From Thalassospiraceae bacterium LMO-JJ14 (GTDB taxonomy: Bacteria > Pseudomonadota > Alphaproteobacteria > Rhodospirillales > Casp-alpha2): a DNA stretch of 64,000 bases. The position numbers and the translations under genes were made by a program. The DNA lies in NCBI GenBank assembly GCA_021555105.2, contig CP134604.1, positions 3,510,501-3,574,500 on the forward strand, read 5' to 3'. Under the pieces are notes generated by a model. It did not search any database. It worked only from the letters and a program-made list of their open reading frames with translations, and was not told where the DNA came from. Below, one piece after another: positions 16,433 through 25,710 of this stretch (positions within the stretch are counted from its first letter, which is position 1; the number at the start of each line of letters is the position of its first letter).

Positions 16433-16788
16433 TGTCCAGCGCCCGCGTCGAAACCAAGCTCTGGATATGGCAGCGCGCGAGTGCCGCGGTGCTGGCGCTT
16501 TGTGTCCTCGTGCATCTGGGCATGATCATCTATGCCGTGCAGGACGGGTTGAGCGCCGCCGAGATTATCTCCCGCGTTTCGGGTAACGTGCTCTGGTTTG
16601 TCTTCTACGCCCTGTTCATTATCGCCGTCGCGGTGCACGCGCCGATCGGCGTGCGCACGATCCTCAACGAGATGACGGACCTCAGCCAGAAAACCACACA
16701 TCTGGTCATGGCCGTTCTGTGCCTCGTCATCCTGGTCATGGGCTTTCGCGCCGTGATCGGCCTGTATCAGGCGGGGGCGGGTATATGA
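16432..16788 (+). CDS. Succinate dehydrogenase/fumarate reductase membrane anchor subunit
   Basis: A 118-residue protein with three predicted membrane helices (about residues 14-34, 52-72, 88-110). Its ATG overlaps the sdhB-like stop by one base. Helix one contains a His (LCVLVHLGM) and helix two has AVHAPIGVR, histidines suited to haem b or quinone-site roles as in SdhC/SdhD and FrdC/FrdD. Which of the two anchor types it represents is not clear. Confidence 0.72.
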   Translation: MSSARVETKLWIWQRASAAVLALCVLVHLGMIIYAVQDGLSAAEIISRVSGNVLWFVFYALFIIAVAVHAPIGVRTILNEMTDLSQKTTHLVMAVLCLVILVMGFRAVIGLYQAGAGI

Positions 16789-17129
16789 GGACCGGGGCAC
16801 ATCGCAATCATCCGCATTACTGGGCGTTCCTGCTGCATCGGCTTTCGGGGCTGTTGCTGGCGCTGTTTCTGCCCGTGCATTTCTATGTACTCGGCCTCGC
16901 CATCGAAGGCGCGGCAACGCTCGACGGGTTTCTGAGCTGGTCGGCGACGCCGCTTGCCAAGCTTGCCGAAACCGCACTGGTGATTCTTTTGGCGGCACAT
17001 CTGACCGGCGGGCTCAGGCTCATGGCGCTGGAATTCATCGGCACCCGCGAAAGCTCGAAAATCGCCGTCGCCATCGGCACCGGCATTGCCGTCTGCACCG
17101 GCCTGATCTTTTTGCTCAATGGGACCTGA
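16785..17129 (+). CDS. Succinate dehydrogenase cytochrome b-type anchor subunit
   Basis: A 114-residue, three-helix protein whose ATG overlaps the previous stop (ATGA). The HRLSG motif in the first helix region (LLHRLSGLLLALFLPVHF) is the SdhC cytochrome b556 signature, with a further His in ILLAAHLTGGLR as a likely haem ligand. Together with the upstream subunit it forms the quinone-reducing membrane domain. The 3' end overlaps the TauE/SafE gene by eleven bases. Confidence 0.75.
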   Translation: MRTGAHRNHPHYWAFLLHRLSGLLLALFLPVHFYVLGLAIEGAATLDGFLSWSATPLAKLAETALVILLAAHLTGGLRLMALEFIGTRESSKIAVAIGTGIAVCTGLIFLLNGT

Positions 17130-17856
17130 GATCGCCATCATCCTGAGCGGCGCCTTTCTGGCAGCCTTTGTCTCCGGCGCCGCCGGGTTCGGCGACGCGC
17201 TGGTCGCGGCCGCCATCTGGCTGCAGTTCTTCGCCCCCGCCGAAACCGTGCCGCTGATCGTCGCCTGTTTCTTCGCCATGCATATCGTCATGTTGCTGTT
17301 GATGCACAAACGTCTCGACTTCGTGCATCTGTGGCCGTTCGTGATCGGCGGCGCCATCGGTGTGCCGATCGGCACGCAACTGTTGAAGATCATAGATCCC
17401 ACCACCTTCAAACTGGCCGCCGGCGCCGGACTCATGATTTACGGCGTTGTCATGCTGATGCTTTCGAACCTGCCCGTGATCCGCGCCGGCGGGCGGCTGC
17501 TCAACGGTCTTGTCGGCTGGATCGGCGGCGTGCTCGGCGGCTTTGCCGGACTGTCGGGGTTCATTCCCGCGATCTGGTGCACGCAACGCGGCTGGACACG
17601 CGAACAATCGCGAGGCGTCACGCAACCCTATATCCTGACCATGCACGGTATGGCGCTGGCATGGCTGGCCATGGGCGGTCTGGTCACGCCGACGACGGCC
17701 ACACGCTTTGCCATCGCCGTCCCGGCGATTGCGCTGGGGGCATGGGTCGGCGTCAAGGTGTACGGCCATTTCAATGACAAACGTTTCCGCCAATGTGTGC
17801 TGATCATGCTGATCGGCGCCGGTGTGCTGTTACTTCTCAATCCGGGAGGACGCTGA
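17119..17856 (+). CDS. TauE/SafE family permease inside the sdh/frd-like operon
   Basis: A 245-residue polytopic membrane protein with repeated glycine-rich half-motifs (SGAAGFGDALVAAAI and GGVLGGFAGLSGFIPAIW), as in TauE/SafE exporters. It overlaps the SdhC-like gene by eleven bases and ends one base before the flavoprotein ATG, so it is embedded in a single transcript. That position suggests transport of the substrate or product of the oxidoreductase. It is a paralogue of the TauE/SafE gene at 12815-13573. Confidence 0.8.
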   Translation: MGPEIAIILSGAFLAAFVSGAAGFGDALVAAAIWLQFFAPAETVPLIVACFFAMHIVMLLLMHKRLDFVHLWPFVIGGAIGVPIGTQLLKIIDPTTFKLAAGAGLMIYGVVMLMLSNLPVIRAGGRLLNGLVGWIGGVLGGFAGLSGFIPAIWCTQRGWTREQSRGVTQPYILTMHGMALAWLAMGGLVTPTTATRFAIAVPAIALGAWVGVKVYGHFNDKRFRQCVLIMLIGAGVLLLLNPGGR

Positions 17857-17857
17857 C

Positions 17858-19597
17858 ATGTCCACGAACATCCAGATCGAAAACCTCAAGACCGATGTCC
17901 TGATCCTCGGCTCGGGCGGCGCCGGCCTGTTCGGCGCATTGCACGCCAAGGCCGCGAACCCGGACCTCGAGGTCACGGTCGCGGTCAAGGGGCTCCTCGG
18001 CAAGTGCGGCTGCACCCGCATGGTGCAGGGCGGCTACAACGTCGCCATCGCGCCCGGCGACAGCACCGAGCGTCATTTCATGGACACCGTCGAAGGCGGC
18101 AAGTGGATCAACCGCCAGGACCTGGCGTGGACGCTTGTCGAACAGGCGCAGGTCCGTATCCGCGAGCTGGAAAACGAGCTGGGCTGCTTTTTCGACCGCA
18201 ACCCGGACGGCACCGTGCACCAGAAGGCCTTTGCCGGTCAGACCTTCGACCGCACCGTGCACAAGGGCGACCTGACCGGGATCGAGATCATCAACCGCCT
18301 TTCCGAACAGGTCTGGGCGCGCGACATCAAGCGCATGGAAGACCACCGCGCCGTGGCGCTGATCCCCGCCAAAGACGGATCGAAGCTGGCCGGCGTGCTG
18401 ATGATCGACATGCGCACCGGCAACTTCCGTATGGTGCAGGCCTCTGCCGTGCTGCTGGCGACCGGCGGCGGACCGACGATGTACAAATACCATACCCCCA
18501 GCGGCGACAAGACGTGCGACGGCATGGCCATGGCGATGCGCCTCGGCCTGACGCTGCGCGATATGGAGATGGTGCAGTTCCACCCGACCGGCCTGATCGC
18601 CGGCGAGGATACGCGCATCACCGGCACGATTATCGAAGAAGGCCTGCGCGGCGCCGGGGGCTATCTGCTGGACGGCAACCTTGAGCGTTTCATGCACAAG
18701 TACGACGAACGCGGCGAGCGCGCGACCCGCGATATCGTCAGCCGCGGCATGTTCGCCGAAATGCGCACCGGCACCACGGCCAAGCACGGCGGGCTGTACA
18801 TCACCATGAAGCATCTGGACCCGGCAATGGTGAAGAAGAACTTCAAGGGCATGGTCGAGCGTTGCGCCGACTGCGGCTTCGATCTCGTCGGTGGCAATGT
18901 CGAGGTGGTGCCGACCGCACACTACATGATGGGCGGTGTGGTTTTCGAACCGGACTGCACGACGGAACTGCCGGGCCTGTACGCAGCCGGCGAGGATACC
19001 GGCGGCGTGCACGGCGCCAACCGTCTGGGCGGCAACGGCGTCGCCAACTCGACCGTGTTCGGCGGCATTGCCGGCGACACCATCGCCCGCGACATCAAGC
19101 CCGGCGCGGCCCTTGCCGATCCGGATCAGGGCGCGATCGATGCGGCGGTGGAACTTTGCTGCCAACCGCTGGCCAGGCCGGCGGCCCGGATCGATCAGGT
19201 CCGCACCAGGCTCTGGCACCACATGTGGGAAGACGCCGGGATCGTCCGCGATGCCGCAAGCCTGGGGCGCGCGAAGGTGACACTGGATGAACTGGACGCG
19301 GAACTCGATACCGTCGGCGTCGCCGGCGACAACCTTGCCTATAACCTGACCTGGCACGACTGGCTCAACCTGAAGAACCTGATCCTTGTTTCCAAATCCG
19401 TGGTTGCCGCCGCGACGGCGCGCGAAGACAGCCGCGGCGCACATTACCGCGCCGACTTCCCCGACGTTCGCGACCTTGAAAATTCAACGTTCACGGTTGT
19501 CCGCATGAAGGACGGCGAGATCACCCTGGGGACGGAACCGGTTGAATTTTCGCGCGTCAAGCCCGGTCAATCGCTGATTGACGACAGCGCCGCCTGA
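17858..19597 (+). CDS. sdhA: Succinate dehydrogenase/fumarate reductase-like flavoprotein subunit
   Basis: A 579-residue FAD enzyme starting at 17858 behind GGGAGGACG. The Rossmann FAD loop is LGSGGAGLFGA (about 18-28). Substrate-site motifs of the family are present: FHPTGL, TAHYMMGG and GVHGANRLGGNG. In E. coli SdhA the residue five before the QGG motif is His45, which bonds FAD covalently; here the aligned residue is Cys52 (CGCTRMVQGG). The FAD is therefore either non-covalent or attached differently, which argues for a divergent dicarboxylate oxidoreductase rather than the housekeeping enzyme. A soluble L-aspartate-oxidase-like role is less likely given the linked iron-sulfur and anchor subunits. 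Confidence 0.85.
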   Translation: MSTNIQIENLKTDVLILGSGGAGLFGALHAKAANPDLEVTVAVKGLLGKCGCTRMVQGGYNVAIAPGDSTERHFMDTVEGGKWINRQDLAWTLVEQAQVRIRELENELGCFFDRNPDGTVHQKAFAGQTFDRTVHKGDLTGIEIINRLSEQVWARDIKRMEDHRAVALIPAKDGSKLAGVLMIDMRTGNFRMVQASAVLLATGGGPTMYKYHTPSGDKTCDGMAMAMRLGLTLRDMEMVQFHPTGLIAGEDTRITGTIIEEGLRGAGGYLLDGNLERFMHKYDERGERATRDIVSRGMFAEMRTGTTAKHGGLYITMKHLDPAMVKKNFKGMVERCADCGFDLVGGNVEVVPTAHYMMGGVVFEPDCTTELPGLYAAGEDTGGVHGANRLGGNGVANSTVFGGIAGDTIARDIKPGAALADPDQGAIDAAVELCCQPLARPAARIDQVRTRLWHHMWEDAGIVRDAASLGRAKVTLDELDAELDTVGVAGDNLAYNLTWHDWLNLKNLILVSKSVVAAATAREDSRGAHYRADFPDVRDLENSTFTVVRMKDGEITLGTEPVEFSRVKPGQSLIDDSAA

Positions 19598-19720
19598 GCA
19601 TTCCTGTCCGTATCTCAATTCGGTTACCGGGAATTTCTCTACGGGTAATCCGCAACTGCGGCCAGAAGAATGTTCACGTAATATCACTTCATAGTCGTGA
19701 AGTCGGCTGAAGACCCGACT

Positions 19721-19737
19721 GGCTGGCACTTCCAGCC
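19721..19737. other. Short hairpin in the sdhA/sensor-kinase gap
   Basis: GGCTGG (19721-19726) and CCAGCC (19732-19737) can pair with a 5-base loop. No U-tract follows, so it is a weak terminator candidate at most. The rest of the 254-base gap 19598-19851 shows no gene or recognisable motif. Confidence 0.3.
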
Positions 19738-19851
19738 ATAAAACGACGCAACGAATAAGCTCTGCGCCCGACCTAAATTTTAATGCAGTCCAGTGCCTGA
19801 ACAGGCATGTTTCGCACCCTTTGATTTTGATGCAAACACTCGAAAGCAAAC

Positions 19852-21273
19852 ATGCCGCTTGAAAGCGATGATCGTAGCATCTGGATGAAGATTGGCCCGT
19901 TGACCGTTGCGTCTGTTGCATCGCTGACGGTGCTCGGGCTCGTCAGCGTCATCATTCTCAACAACATCAGCGAGCACCTGATCCGCCAACAGGCAGAGCG
20001 GGAATCGATTGCCTGGGCCGGATACATCGGCTCGTCCGTCGACCGCATCGATGAAATTGCCAAAGGCGACAAACCGACACAGAGCGAACATGCGTTTCTT
20101 TTGCGTGTCCGCCGGTTCGGCAATATTTTCCGCTATAAGATTTTCGACCCCTCAGGCGTTCTCCGGCTCATTTCCGACGATCTGTCATTCCAAGAATCGC
20201 CATCCCAGGACCTCGGCCAACACAACCCCATCGCCGCCGGCGTACTCGCCAGCGGCAAACCTTTTGCGCAAATTCATGACGGCAGCGGCGTCAAGAACCG
20301 CCCGGACATCTATGTCGAGGCTTACGTACCGATTTTCCAAGACGGCAAGATCATCGCCATCTCGGAAGTCTACGTCGACCAGACCAAAACAACGGCGTTG
20401 ATCAAGGAGGACTTTGCCGTCTTCGGCGTCATCATTGCCGGCCTCACACTGCTGGTACTGCTGGTGCCGCTCTGGGCGCTGCGGCTTTTGACGCAGGAAC
20501 TGCAAAAGCGAAACCATGATCTGGATATCGAACGCGCGCGCGCCGTCGATGCGGAAAACGCCAAGTCAGCCTTTCTGGCGCACATGAGCCATGAACTGCG
20601 CACGCCGCTCAACGCCATTCAGGGGCTATCGGAAATGATGATCCGCGGCGATCTCGGGAAGCTCGAACACCCGAAGTACCTGGAATACTCGAAGGACATT
20701 AACTTTTCCGCCGCGCATCTGCTGAAACTTGTCAACGATATCCTCGATCTGTCGAAAATCGATGCCGGAAAATTCGAGCTGATGGAAAGCGAAATCGACC
20801 TGAACAAGGCGATCGCCGAAGCGCTCCGCATTGCCCGCGCCTGGCCACGGGCAAACTTGCTGACATTGACAACCAGCATCGAAATCGACCCCCTGATCGC
20901 TTTCGCCGATGAACGCGCCATCAAACAGATCCTTCTGAACCTGCTTTCCAATGCTTCGAAATTCACACCGCCCGGCGGCGAAGTCCGTGTTAACGCGCAC
21001 CTCGATGACGCCGGCAACGGCATCATAAAGGTGAGCGATACCGGTCTCGGCATTCCCGAAAATGACCTGAACAGCATCGTTGAGCCGTTCAGCCAGTTAC
21101 ACCGCCCGGCGGGTTTGCAGCAGGAAGGCACGGGCCTGGGCTTAAGCCTCGTCAAATCCATGGTCGAACTGCACGGCGGTTCGCTTGCCATTGAAAGCAC
21201 CGAGGGCAAAGGCACGACCGTAACCGTCACGATCCCGGCCGAACGGATGCGGAACAAGGCTGTATCGGACTAG
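19852..21273 (+). CDS. Membrane sensor histidine kinase
   Basis: A 473-residue kinase with transmembrane helices at about 16-38 and 189-212 flanking a roughly 150-residue periplasmic sensor domain. The dimerisation helix has the phospho-acceptor His247 in FLAHMSHELRTPLNA, followed by an ATPase domain with the N box (LLNLLSNASKF), G1 (DTGLGIPE) and G2 (GTGLGLSLV). No receiver domain and no adjacent response regulator are present, so it is an orphan kinase. The neighbouring convergent gene is a degenerate EAL-like protein, a possible functional partner though on the opposite strand. Confidence 0.88.
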   Translation: MPLESDDRSIWMKIGPLTVASVASLTVLGLVSVIILNNISEHLIRQQAERESIAWAGYIGSSVDRIDEIAKGDKPTQSEHAFLLRVRRFGNIFRYKIFDPSGVLRLISDDLSFQESPSQDLGQHNPIAAGVLASGKPFAQIHDGSGVKNRPDIYVEAYVPIFQDGKIIAISEVYVDQTKTTALIKEDFAVFGVIIAGLTLLVLLVPLWALRLLTQELQKRNHDLDIERARAVDAENAKSAFLAHMSHELRTPLNAIQGLSEMMIRGDLGKLEHPKYLEYSKDINFSAAHLLKLVNDILDLSKIDAGKFELMESEIDLNKAIAEALRIARAWPRANLLTLTTSIEIDPLIAFADERAIKQILLNLLSNASKFTPPGGEVRVNAHLDDAGNGIIKVSDTGLGIPENDLNSIVEPFSQLHRPAGLQQEGTGLGLSLVKSMVELHGGSLAIESTEGKGTTVTVTIPAERMRNKAVSD

Positions 21274-21302
21274 TTTATCCGGGCGCGCTGTATGAACCCC
21301 GC

Positions 21303-22505
21303 TCAGGTCTGGCCTTTTGCCATATCGTCGATATGAAATCCCTGAAACAGGGTAACGCCGAGGTCGTGGCCGACCTGAATGCCGAGATCGTCATCGACAC
21401 GTGCCAGGATCACCTGCGTCCCTTCGTTCTGCAGTTGCTCGATTTCCTTGTTGAAGCGCTGCAATACGGTCTCTGCACCCTGACGCCAGAATATCTTGGC
21501 GTAATCGGCGCTGAGGCGTTGCATGTTGACGATGCCGACGGTTTCCGGAAATACGGCGTCGATGGCGATCCGGCCCTTTCTTGACGAGATCAGGTTCGCC
21601 GCGACTTCGTACTCGTCATATTGCTGCAAGACGTTGGCCTGGCGGAATTCAAAGACAAGATTATCGAAGGATTGCTTTTCCGCCTCTTCAAGAAACGTCT
21701 GGAAGGCCCGGGTAAAAACGGATTCCACGTTCAGATTGATCGAACACGCCACCCGTTCCGGATTGGCATCGGCGAACGCATCCAGCAAAAGCCGATCCAG
21801 CGTGATCGTCAACTGGTTGAAAATGTTGCCGCTGCCGCGCAACTCGACATCAAGAAAGACATGCGACTTCAGCGCATCCATGCCGACAAAGTATTCCCGC
21901 ATCACATCGCGCGGCGGGCCGCCCGGCAGAATTTCCACCATCTTCTGGTGACGGATAAATACTTTCGCAAAGGATTCCGTACCGATCTGCTGATTGACCT
22001 CGACGACGCGGTCGATGTCCTGTTCGCCCAGCCTGCGCAACTTGCGCCGGGGCGCCGCCGGCTTGGACGTTCCCTCTTCCTTTTCCTCGTAGCGTTCAAG
22101 GAAGCGGATCGCATTGGCCATTTTGAATCGCAGGTCGATGGGCCTGAGCAGACGCGACTGGTCGATCATGCCGAACTGGTCGGGGAAGTACTGCTGGATC
22201 AGACGCAGCAACTCGACCTTGGCGTCGGTAAACAGCGTGACCTGATTATATTCGTTAATTTTGACGAGACAGGCGCGATCCATCTGCGACAGCGTAAATT
22301 GCGCGGCATGATGGCGGCGCCGGAAGGCGGCGATCATGTCGTCGAAATCTTTCCAGAATGAAGGGTCCGCATCGTCCGTTGCGAGCATGCCAATAGAAAT
22401 CAAAAGCAGGGTGTTGTGTTCCTGCGACTGATTTCCCCAATTGCGCAACAAGCCCAGCAAATCGCCAGCGTTTTGCACTCGCTGCGGCGCCACCTCGCTA
22501 CTCAA
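21303..22505 (-). CDS. Degenerate EAL-domain-like protein
   Basis: A 400-residue protein with a TTG start just after GGGGGAG. The C-terminal part (about 235-395) follows the EAL phosphodiesterase pattern: SINLNVESVFTRAFQTFLEE like the NLS-x-x-S-L strand, VFEFRQ where active enzymes have FEITE, IAIDAVFPET where they have ALDDFG-T-G, YAKIFW, and GVTLFQGFHID like the YxQGY-x-F end. The EAL signature and metal-binding acidic pairs are lost, so c-di-GMP hydrolysis is unlikely. It is probably a binding or scaffolding protein. The N-terminal 150 residues are helical with a charged linker (KPAAPRRKLRRL) and are not recognised. Confidence 0.55.
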   Translation of the reverse strand: MSSEVAPQRVQNAGDLLGLLRNWGNQSQEHNTLLLISIGMLATDDADPSFWKDFDDMIAAFRRRHHAAQFTLSQMDRACLVKINEYNQVTLFTDAKVELLRLIQQYFPDQFGMIDQSRLLRPIDLRFKMANAIRFLERYEEKEEGTSKPAAPRRKLRRLGEQDIDRVVEVNQQIGTESFAKVFIRHQKMVEILPGGPPRDVMREYFVGMDALKSHVFLDVELRGSGNIFNQLTITLDRLLLDAFADANPERVACSINLNVESVFTRAFQTFLEEAEKQSFDNLVFEFRQANVLQQYDEYEVAANLISSRKGRIAIDAVFPETVGIVNMQRLSADYAKIFWRQGAETVLQRFNKEIEQLQNEGTQVILARVDDDLGIQVGHDLGVTLFQGFHIDDMAKGQT

Positions 22506-22606
22506 ATCGCTCCCCCATCAATTATTGAGCGTCACTATGACATAGACGCCTAATCAAGGGTAGGCTTTGAAATACTAAGGAAGTGTAATTGTCTTCGCTT
22601 TTTTCA

Positions 22607-25051
22607 CTATAGCCTGATTTTTTCGTTCTTCGGGTCGAACAACGGCTTGAGTGACGCCTTGGCGGCGAATTTTACGCCGGCGACTTCGATCTGATATTCA
22701 CCCGAGGCCACGAAGGCCGCATCCACACCTTCCGCGTTCTTGACGTAGCCCAGCCCGATGGCGGCACCCAGCGTATGGCCGTACATGCCCGACGTCAGAT
22801 AACCGACGATCTCGCCGTCCCGATACACCGGCTCGTTGTGATACAGCAGCGGTTCCGGGTCTTCGAGGGCGAACTGCACAAGGCGCTGCGTCACGCCCGC
22901 TTCTTTCTGGCGCAAGACGGCATCGCGGCCGATGAAATCGCCTTTGTCCGGTTTGACGGCGAACATCAGCCCGGCCTCCAGCGGCGTTTCTTCTTCCGAA
23001 ATATCGTGCCCCCAGTGGCGATAGGCTTTCTCCATCCTGAGAGAGTTCAAGGCATGCAGGCCCGCAGGCTTGAGGCCATGCGCGTCGCCCGCTTCCATCA
23101 CCGTCTCGAAGACATACGGGGCGAATTCGGTGGGCACATAAAGCTCCCAGCCCAGCTCGCCGACATAGGTGATCCGCGACGCACGGACCAGTCCCATGCC
23201 CAGCTCGATTTCGCGGGAACGGGCAAACGGAAAGGCCTCGTTCGAAAGATCGTCGGGGCTGAGCGATTGCAGCAACGCGCGGCTGTTCGGCCCCATGACG
23301 CTGATCACCGCATAACCCGACGTGACATCCGTGGCGATGCAATTGGCATCTGCCGGTATATGCGATGTCAGCCACTTGAAATCGCGGACCTGCGCACCGG
23401 CGCTGGTGACGATCAGGAAGTCGTTTTCAGCCAGGCGCGTCACCGTCAGATCGGCCTCGATCCCGCCGCGGTCGTTGAGCCACTGGGTATAGACGATACG
23501 CCCGGCGGCGACGTCGACATCGTTGGCGCAGATATGGTTCAGCACCTTGCAGGCATCGCGGCCCTGCACGCGGAATTTGGCGAACGACGACTGATCGAAC
23601 ACACCGACGTTTTCTCGGACGTTTGTGTGTTCGGCGGCGGAATGTTCGAACCAGTTCTGACGCTTGAAGGAATACTCGTACTCCGGCTTGACGCCGAACG
23701 GTGCAAACCAGTTGGCGCGCTCCCAGCCGGCCGTCTCGCCGAAGCAAGCACCCAGCGTCTCAAGGTGGCGGTGCAGGCTCGAGCGGCGCACACCGCGGCT
23801 GGTCTTGTACTGATAGAACGGCCAGTGCGTCGCATACAGAAGCCCCAGCGTCTCCGTGACCCGGTCGTGCAGGTATTTGCGGTTGCGCTGGAACGGCAGG
23901 TTGCGGCGGATATCGACGCCGTTGAAATCGCCCGGCGGATGACCGTCGACGATCCAGCCCGCCATCAACCGCCCGACGCCGCCGGCGGACTGCACGCCGA
24001 TGGAGTTCATGCCGGCTGCTATGAACAGGCCGTCCAGCTCCGGCGCCGCGCCGAGATGATAACGGTCATCGGGGGTGAAGCTCTCCGGGCCGCAGAAGAA
24101 CGTCTGGATACCGGCATTTTCCAATGCCGGCATGCGACGGATGGCGTCTTCGAGAATGGGTGCAAAGTGATCGAAGTCGTCGGGAAGCTGGTCGAAGCAG
24201 AAATCTTCGTTGATACCGCCCATGCCCCAGGGCTTGGCCACCGTCTCAAATGCACCGATGAGAATCTTGCCTGCATCCTCCTTGTAGTATGCCTGATGAT
24301 CGTAATCGCGATACACCGGCAGATCCGGGGTGACACCTTCGAACGGCTCGGTAATGACATAAAAATGCTCGCACGCGTGCAGCGGCACCGTGACGCCGAG
24401 CCGGCTGGCCAGTTCGCGCGTCCACATGCCGCACGCCAGCACGACGTGATCCGCCATCACCGTGCCCGCGTCCGTCTCGACGCCGGTCACCTTGTCGCCA
24501 TCCGTCAGGACACGGCTGACCAGCGTGTTTTCGAAAATCTGGGCGCCGCCCATGCGCGCGCCCTTGGCCAGCGCCTGGGTGATGCCGACCGGGTCGGCCT
24601 GACCGTCGGTCGGAATGAAGATGCCGCCGATGACGTCATCGATTTCGATCAGCGGGTGATGGTCCTTGCAGCCCTCGGGTCCCAGCACATCGACCTTGAG
24701 GCCGAACACCTTGGCCATGTCGGCGCGGCGCAGAAGGTCTTCCATGCGGCCTTCGTTGGTCGCCGTCGACAGCGAACCGTTGACCTTGTAGCCGACCGCC
24801 TGCCCGGTCTCGGCTTCCAGTTCCAGATAAAGCTCGGCGGTATACTTGGCGAGTTCCGTCATGTGATGGTTATCGCGCAGCTGGCCGATCAGCCCCGCCG
24901 CGTGCCACGTCGTCCCCGACGTCAGTTGCTTGCGTTCCAGAAGCACCACGTCGCTGACCCCGATCTTGGTCAGGTGATAGGCGATCGAGCAGCCGATGAC
25001 TCCGCCGCCAACGATGACGACACGGGCTTGTTTCGGTAGTTCCTTGGCCAT
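22607..25051 (-). CDS. FAD-dependent oxidoreductase with GcvT domain (dimethylglycine/sarcosine dehydrogenase-like)
   Basis: An 814-residue two-part enzyme. The N-terminal DAO-type domain has the FAD loop VGGGVIGCS (about 14-22) and TSGTTWHAAGL with His50, the covalent-FAD histidine of dimethylglycine and sarcosine dehydrogenases. The C-terminal half (about 430-800) is a GcvT/aminomethyltransferase fold that binds tetrahydrofolate and captures the methyl group as 5,10-methylene-THF. Likely substrates are N-methylated amino acids from glycine betaine or choline breakdown. It follows the XRE-cupin regulator gene by 36 bases on the same strand. Confidence 0.85.
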   Translation of the reverse strand: MAKELPKQARVVIVGGGVIGCSIAYHLTKIGVSDVVLLERKQLTSGTTWHAAGLIGQLRDNHHMTELAKYTAELYLELEAETGQAVGYKVNGSLSTATNEGRMEDLLRRADMAKVFGLKVDVLGPEGCKDHHPLIEIDDVIGGIFIPTDGQADPVGITQALAKGARMGGAQIFENTLVSRVLTDGDKVTGVETDAGTVMADHVVLACGMWTRELASRLGVTVPLHACEHFYVITEPFEGVTPDLPVYRDYDHQAYYKEDAGKILIGAFETVAKPWGMGGINEDFCFDQLPDDFDHFAPILEDAIRRMPALENAGIQTFFCGPESFTPDDRYHLGAAPELDGLFIAAGMNSIGVQSAGGVGRLMAGWIVDGHPPGDFNGVDIRRNLPFQRNRKYLHDRVTETLGLLYATHWPFYQYKTSRGVRRSSLHRHLETLGACFGETAGWERANWFAPFGVKPEYEYSFKRQNWFEHSAAEHTNVRENVGVFDQSSFAKFRVQGRDACKVLNHICANDVDVAAGRIVYTQWLNDRGGIEADLTVTRLAENDFLIVTSAGAQVRDFKWLTSHIPADANCIATDVTSGYAVISVMGPNSRALLQSLSPDDLSNEAFPFARSREIELGMGLVRASRITYVGELGWELYVPTEFAPYVFETVMEAGDAHGLKPAGLHALNSLRMEKAYRHWGHDISEEETPLEAGLMFAVKPDKGDFIGRDAVLRQKEAGVTQRLVQFALEDPEPLLYHNEPVYRDGEIVGYLTSGMYGHTLGAAIGLGYVKNAEGVDAAFVASGEYQIEVAGVKFAAKASLKPLFDPKNEKIRL

Positions 25052-25087
25052 GAGTATTCCGTCCCTGAAATAAAGCGTTGTTCACAA

Positions 25088-25687
25088 TCAATACGTCGGT
25101 GGTGCGACGATCCACAGCACCGTGGTTTCCTTGTCCGTCGGGTTGCGCGACTTGTGCGGCGCCGACAACGGGAAGGTGAAGGAGTCCCCCGCGCGCAGCC
25201 GGTGCGCCTTGCCGTCGACGATCAGTTCCAGCTCGCCGGAAATGACATAGCCGCCTTCCTCGCCGGTCTGCGCGTACTTGGCATCGCCGGTTTCCGCACC
25301 CGGCTGGAAGCGGCCCAGAATCATTTCGAACATACCGTTGAGGCTCGGCGACAAAAGCTCCTCGGTGACGCCGGTGCCGGGAAAATCGAGCCGGCCGCGG
25401 TCCTCGCGGCGCACGATCAACCCCTCCTCGTCCGAGGATTGCGCACCGCCCTCGCCCCGGAAAAACCAGTTGATGCCGATGCCGAGCTGCTCGGCGATGG
25501 CTTTCAGATTGGGGATCGTCAACGGCGACAGGCCGCGCTCGACCTGGCTGACATACCCGACCGAGCGGCCGATGCGGGACGCCAGGTCTTCCAGCGTCAG
25601 GCCCCGTGCTTTTCTCAGGTCACGGATTTCCGCACCGATCTTTTTGGCGTTGGCGTCGGCATCTTCGATTTTCGGTATCGAGTTCAT
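25088..25687 (-). CDS. XRE-family regulator with C-terminal cupin domain
   Basis: A 199-residue protein with an HTH_3 domain at about 14-70 (LEDLASRIGRSVGYVSQVERG) and a cupin sensor at about 105-190 (GEEGGYVISGELELIVDG). This architecture is common in regulators next to polyamine, betaine or amino-acid oxidation genes. It is the first gene of a leftward pair with the FAD/GcvT enzyme and probably controls it. An A/T-rich palindrome cluster just upstream (25711-25739) is a likely autoregulatory operator. Confidence 0.85.
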   Translation of the reverse strand: MNSIPKIEDADANAKKIGAEIRDLRKARGLTLEDLASRIGRSVGYVSQVERGLSPLTIPNLKAIAEQLGIGINWFFRGEGGAQSSDEEGLIVRREDRGRLDFPGTGVTEELLSPSLNGMFEMILGRFQPGAETGDAKYAQTGEEGGYVISGELELIVDGKAHRLRAGDSFTFPLSAPHKSRNPTDKETTVLWIVAPPTY

Positions 25688-25710
25688 GGCTTATGAAATC
25701 GCCATAATTA

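Noticed and set aside
22775-25039. A 754-codon open frame on the plus strand
   Set aside because: It is fully antisense to the FAD/GcvT gene, has no recognisable motifs and shows the Arg/His/Gly-rich composition of GC-rich shadow frames.
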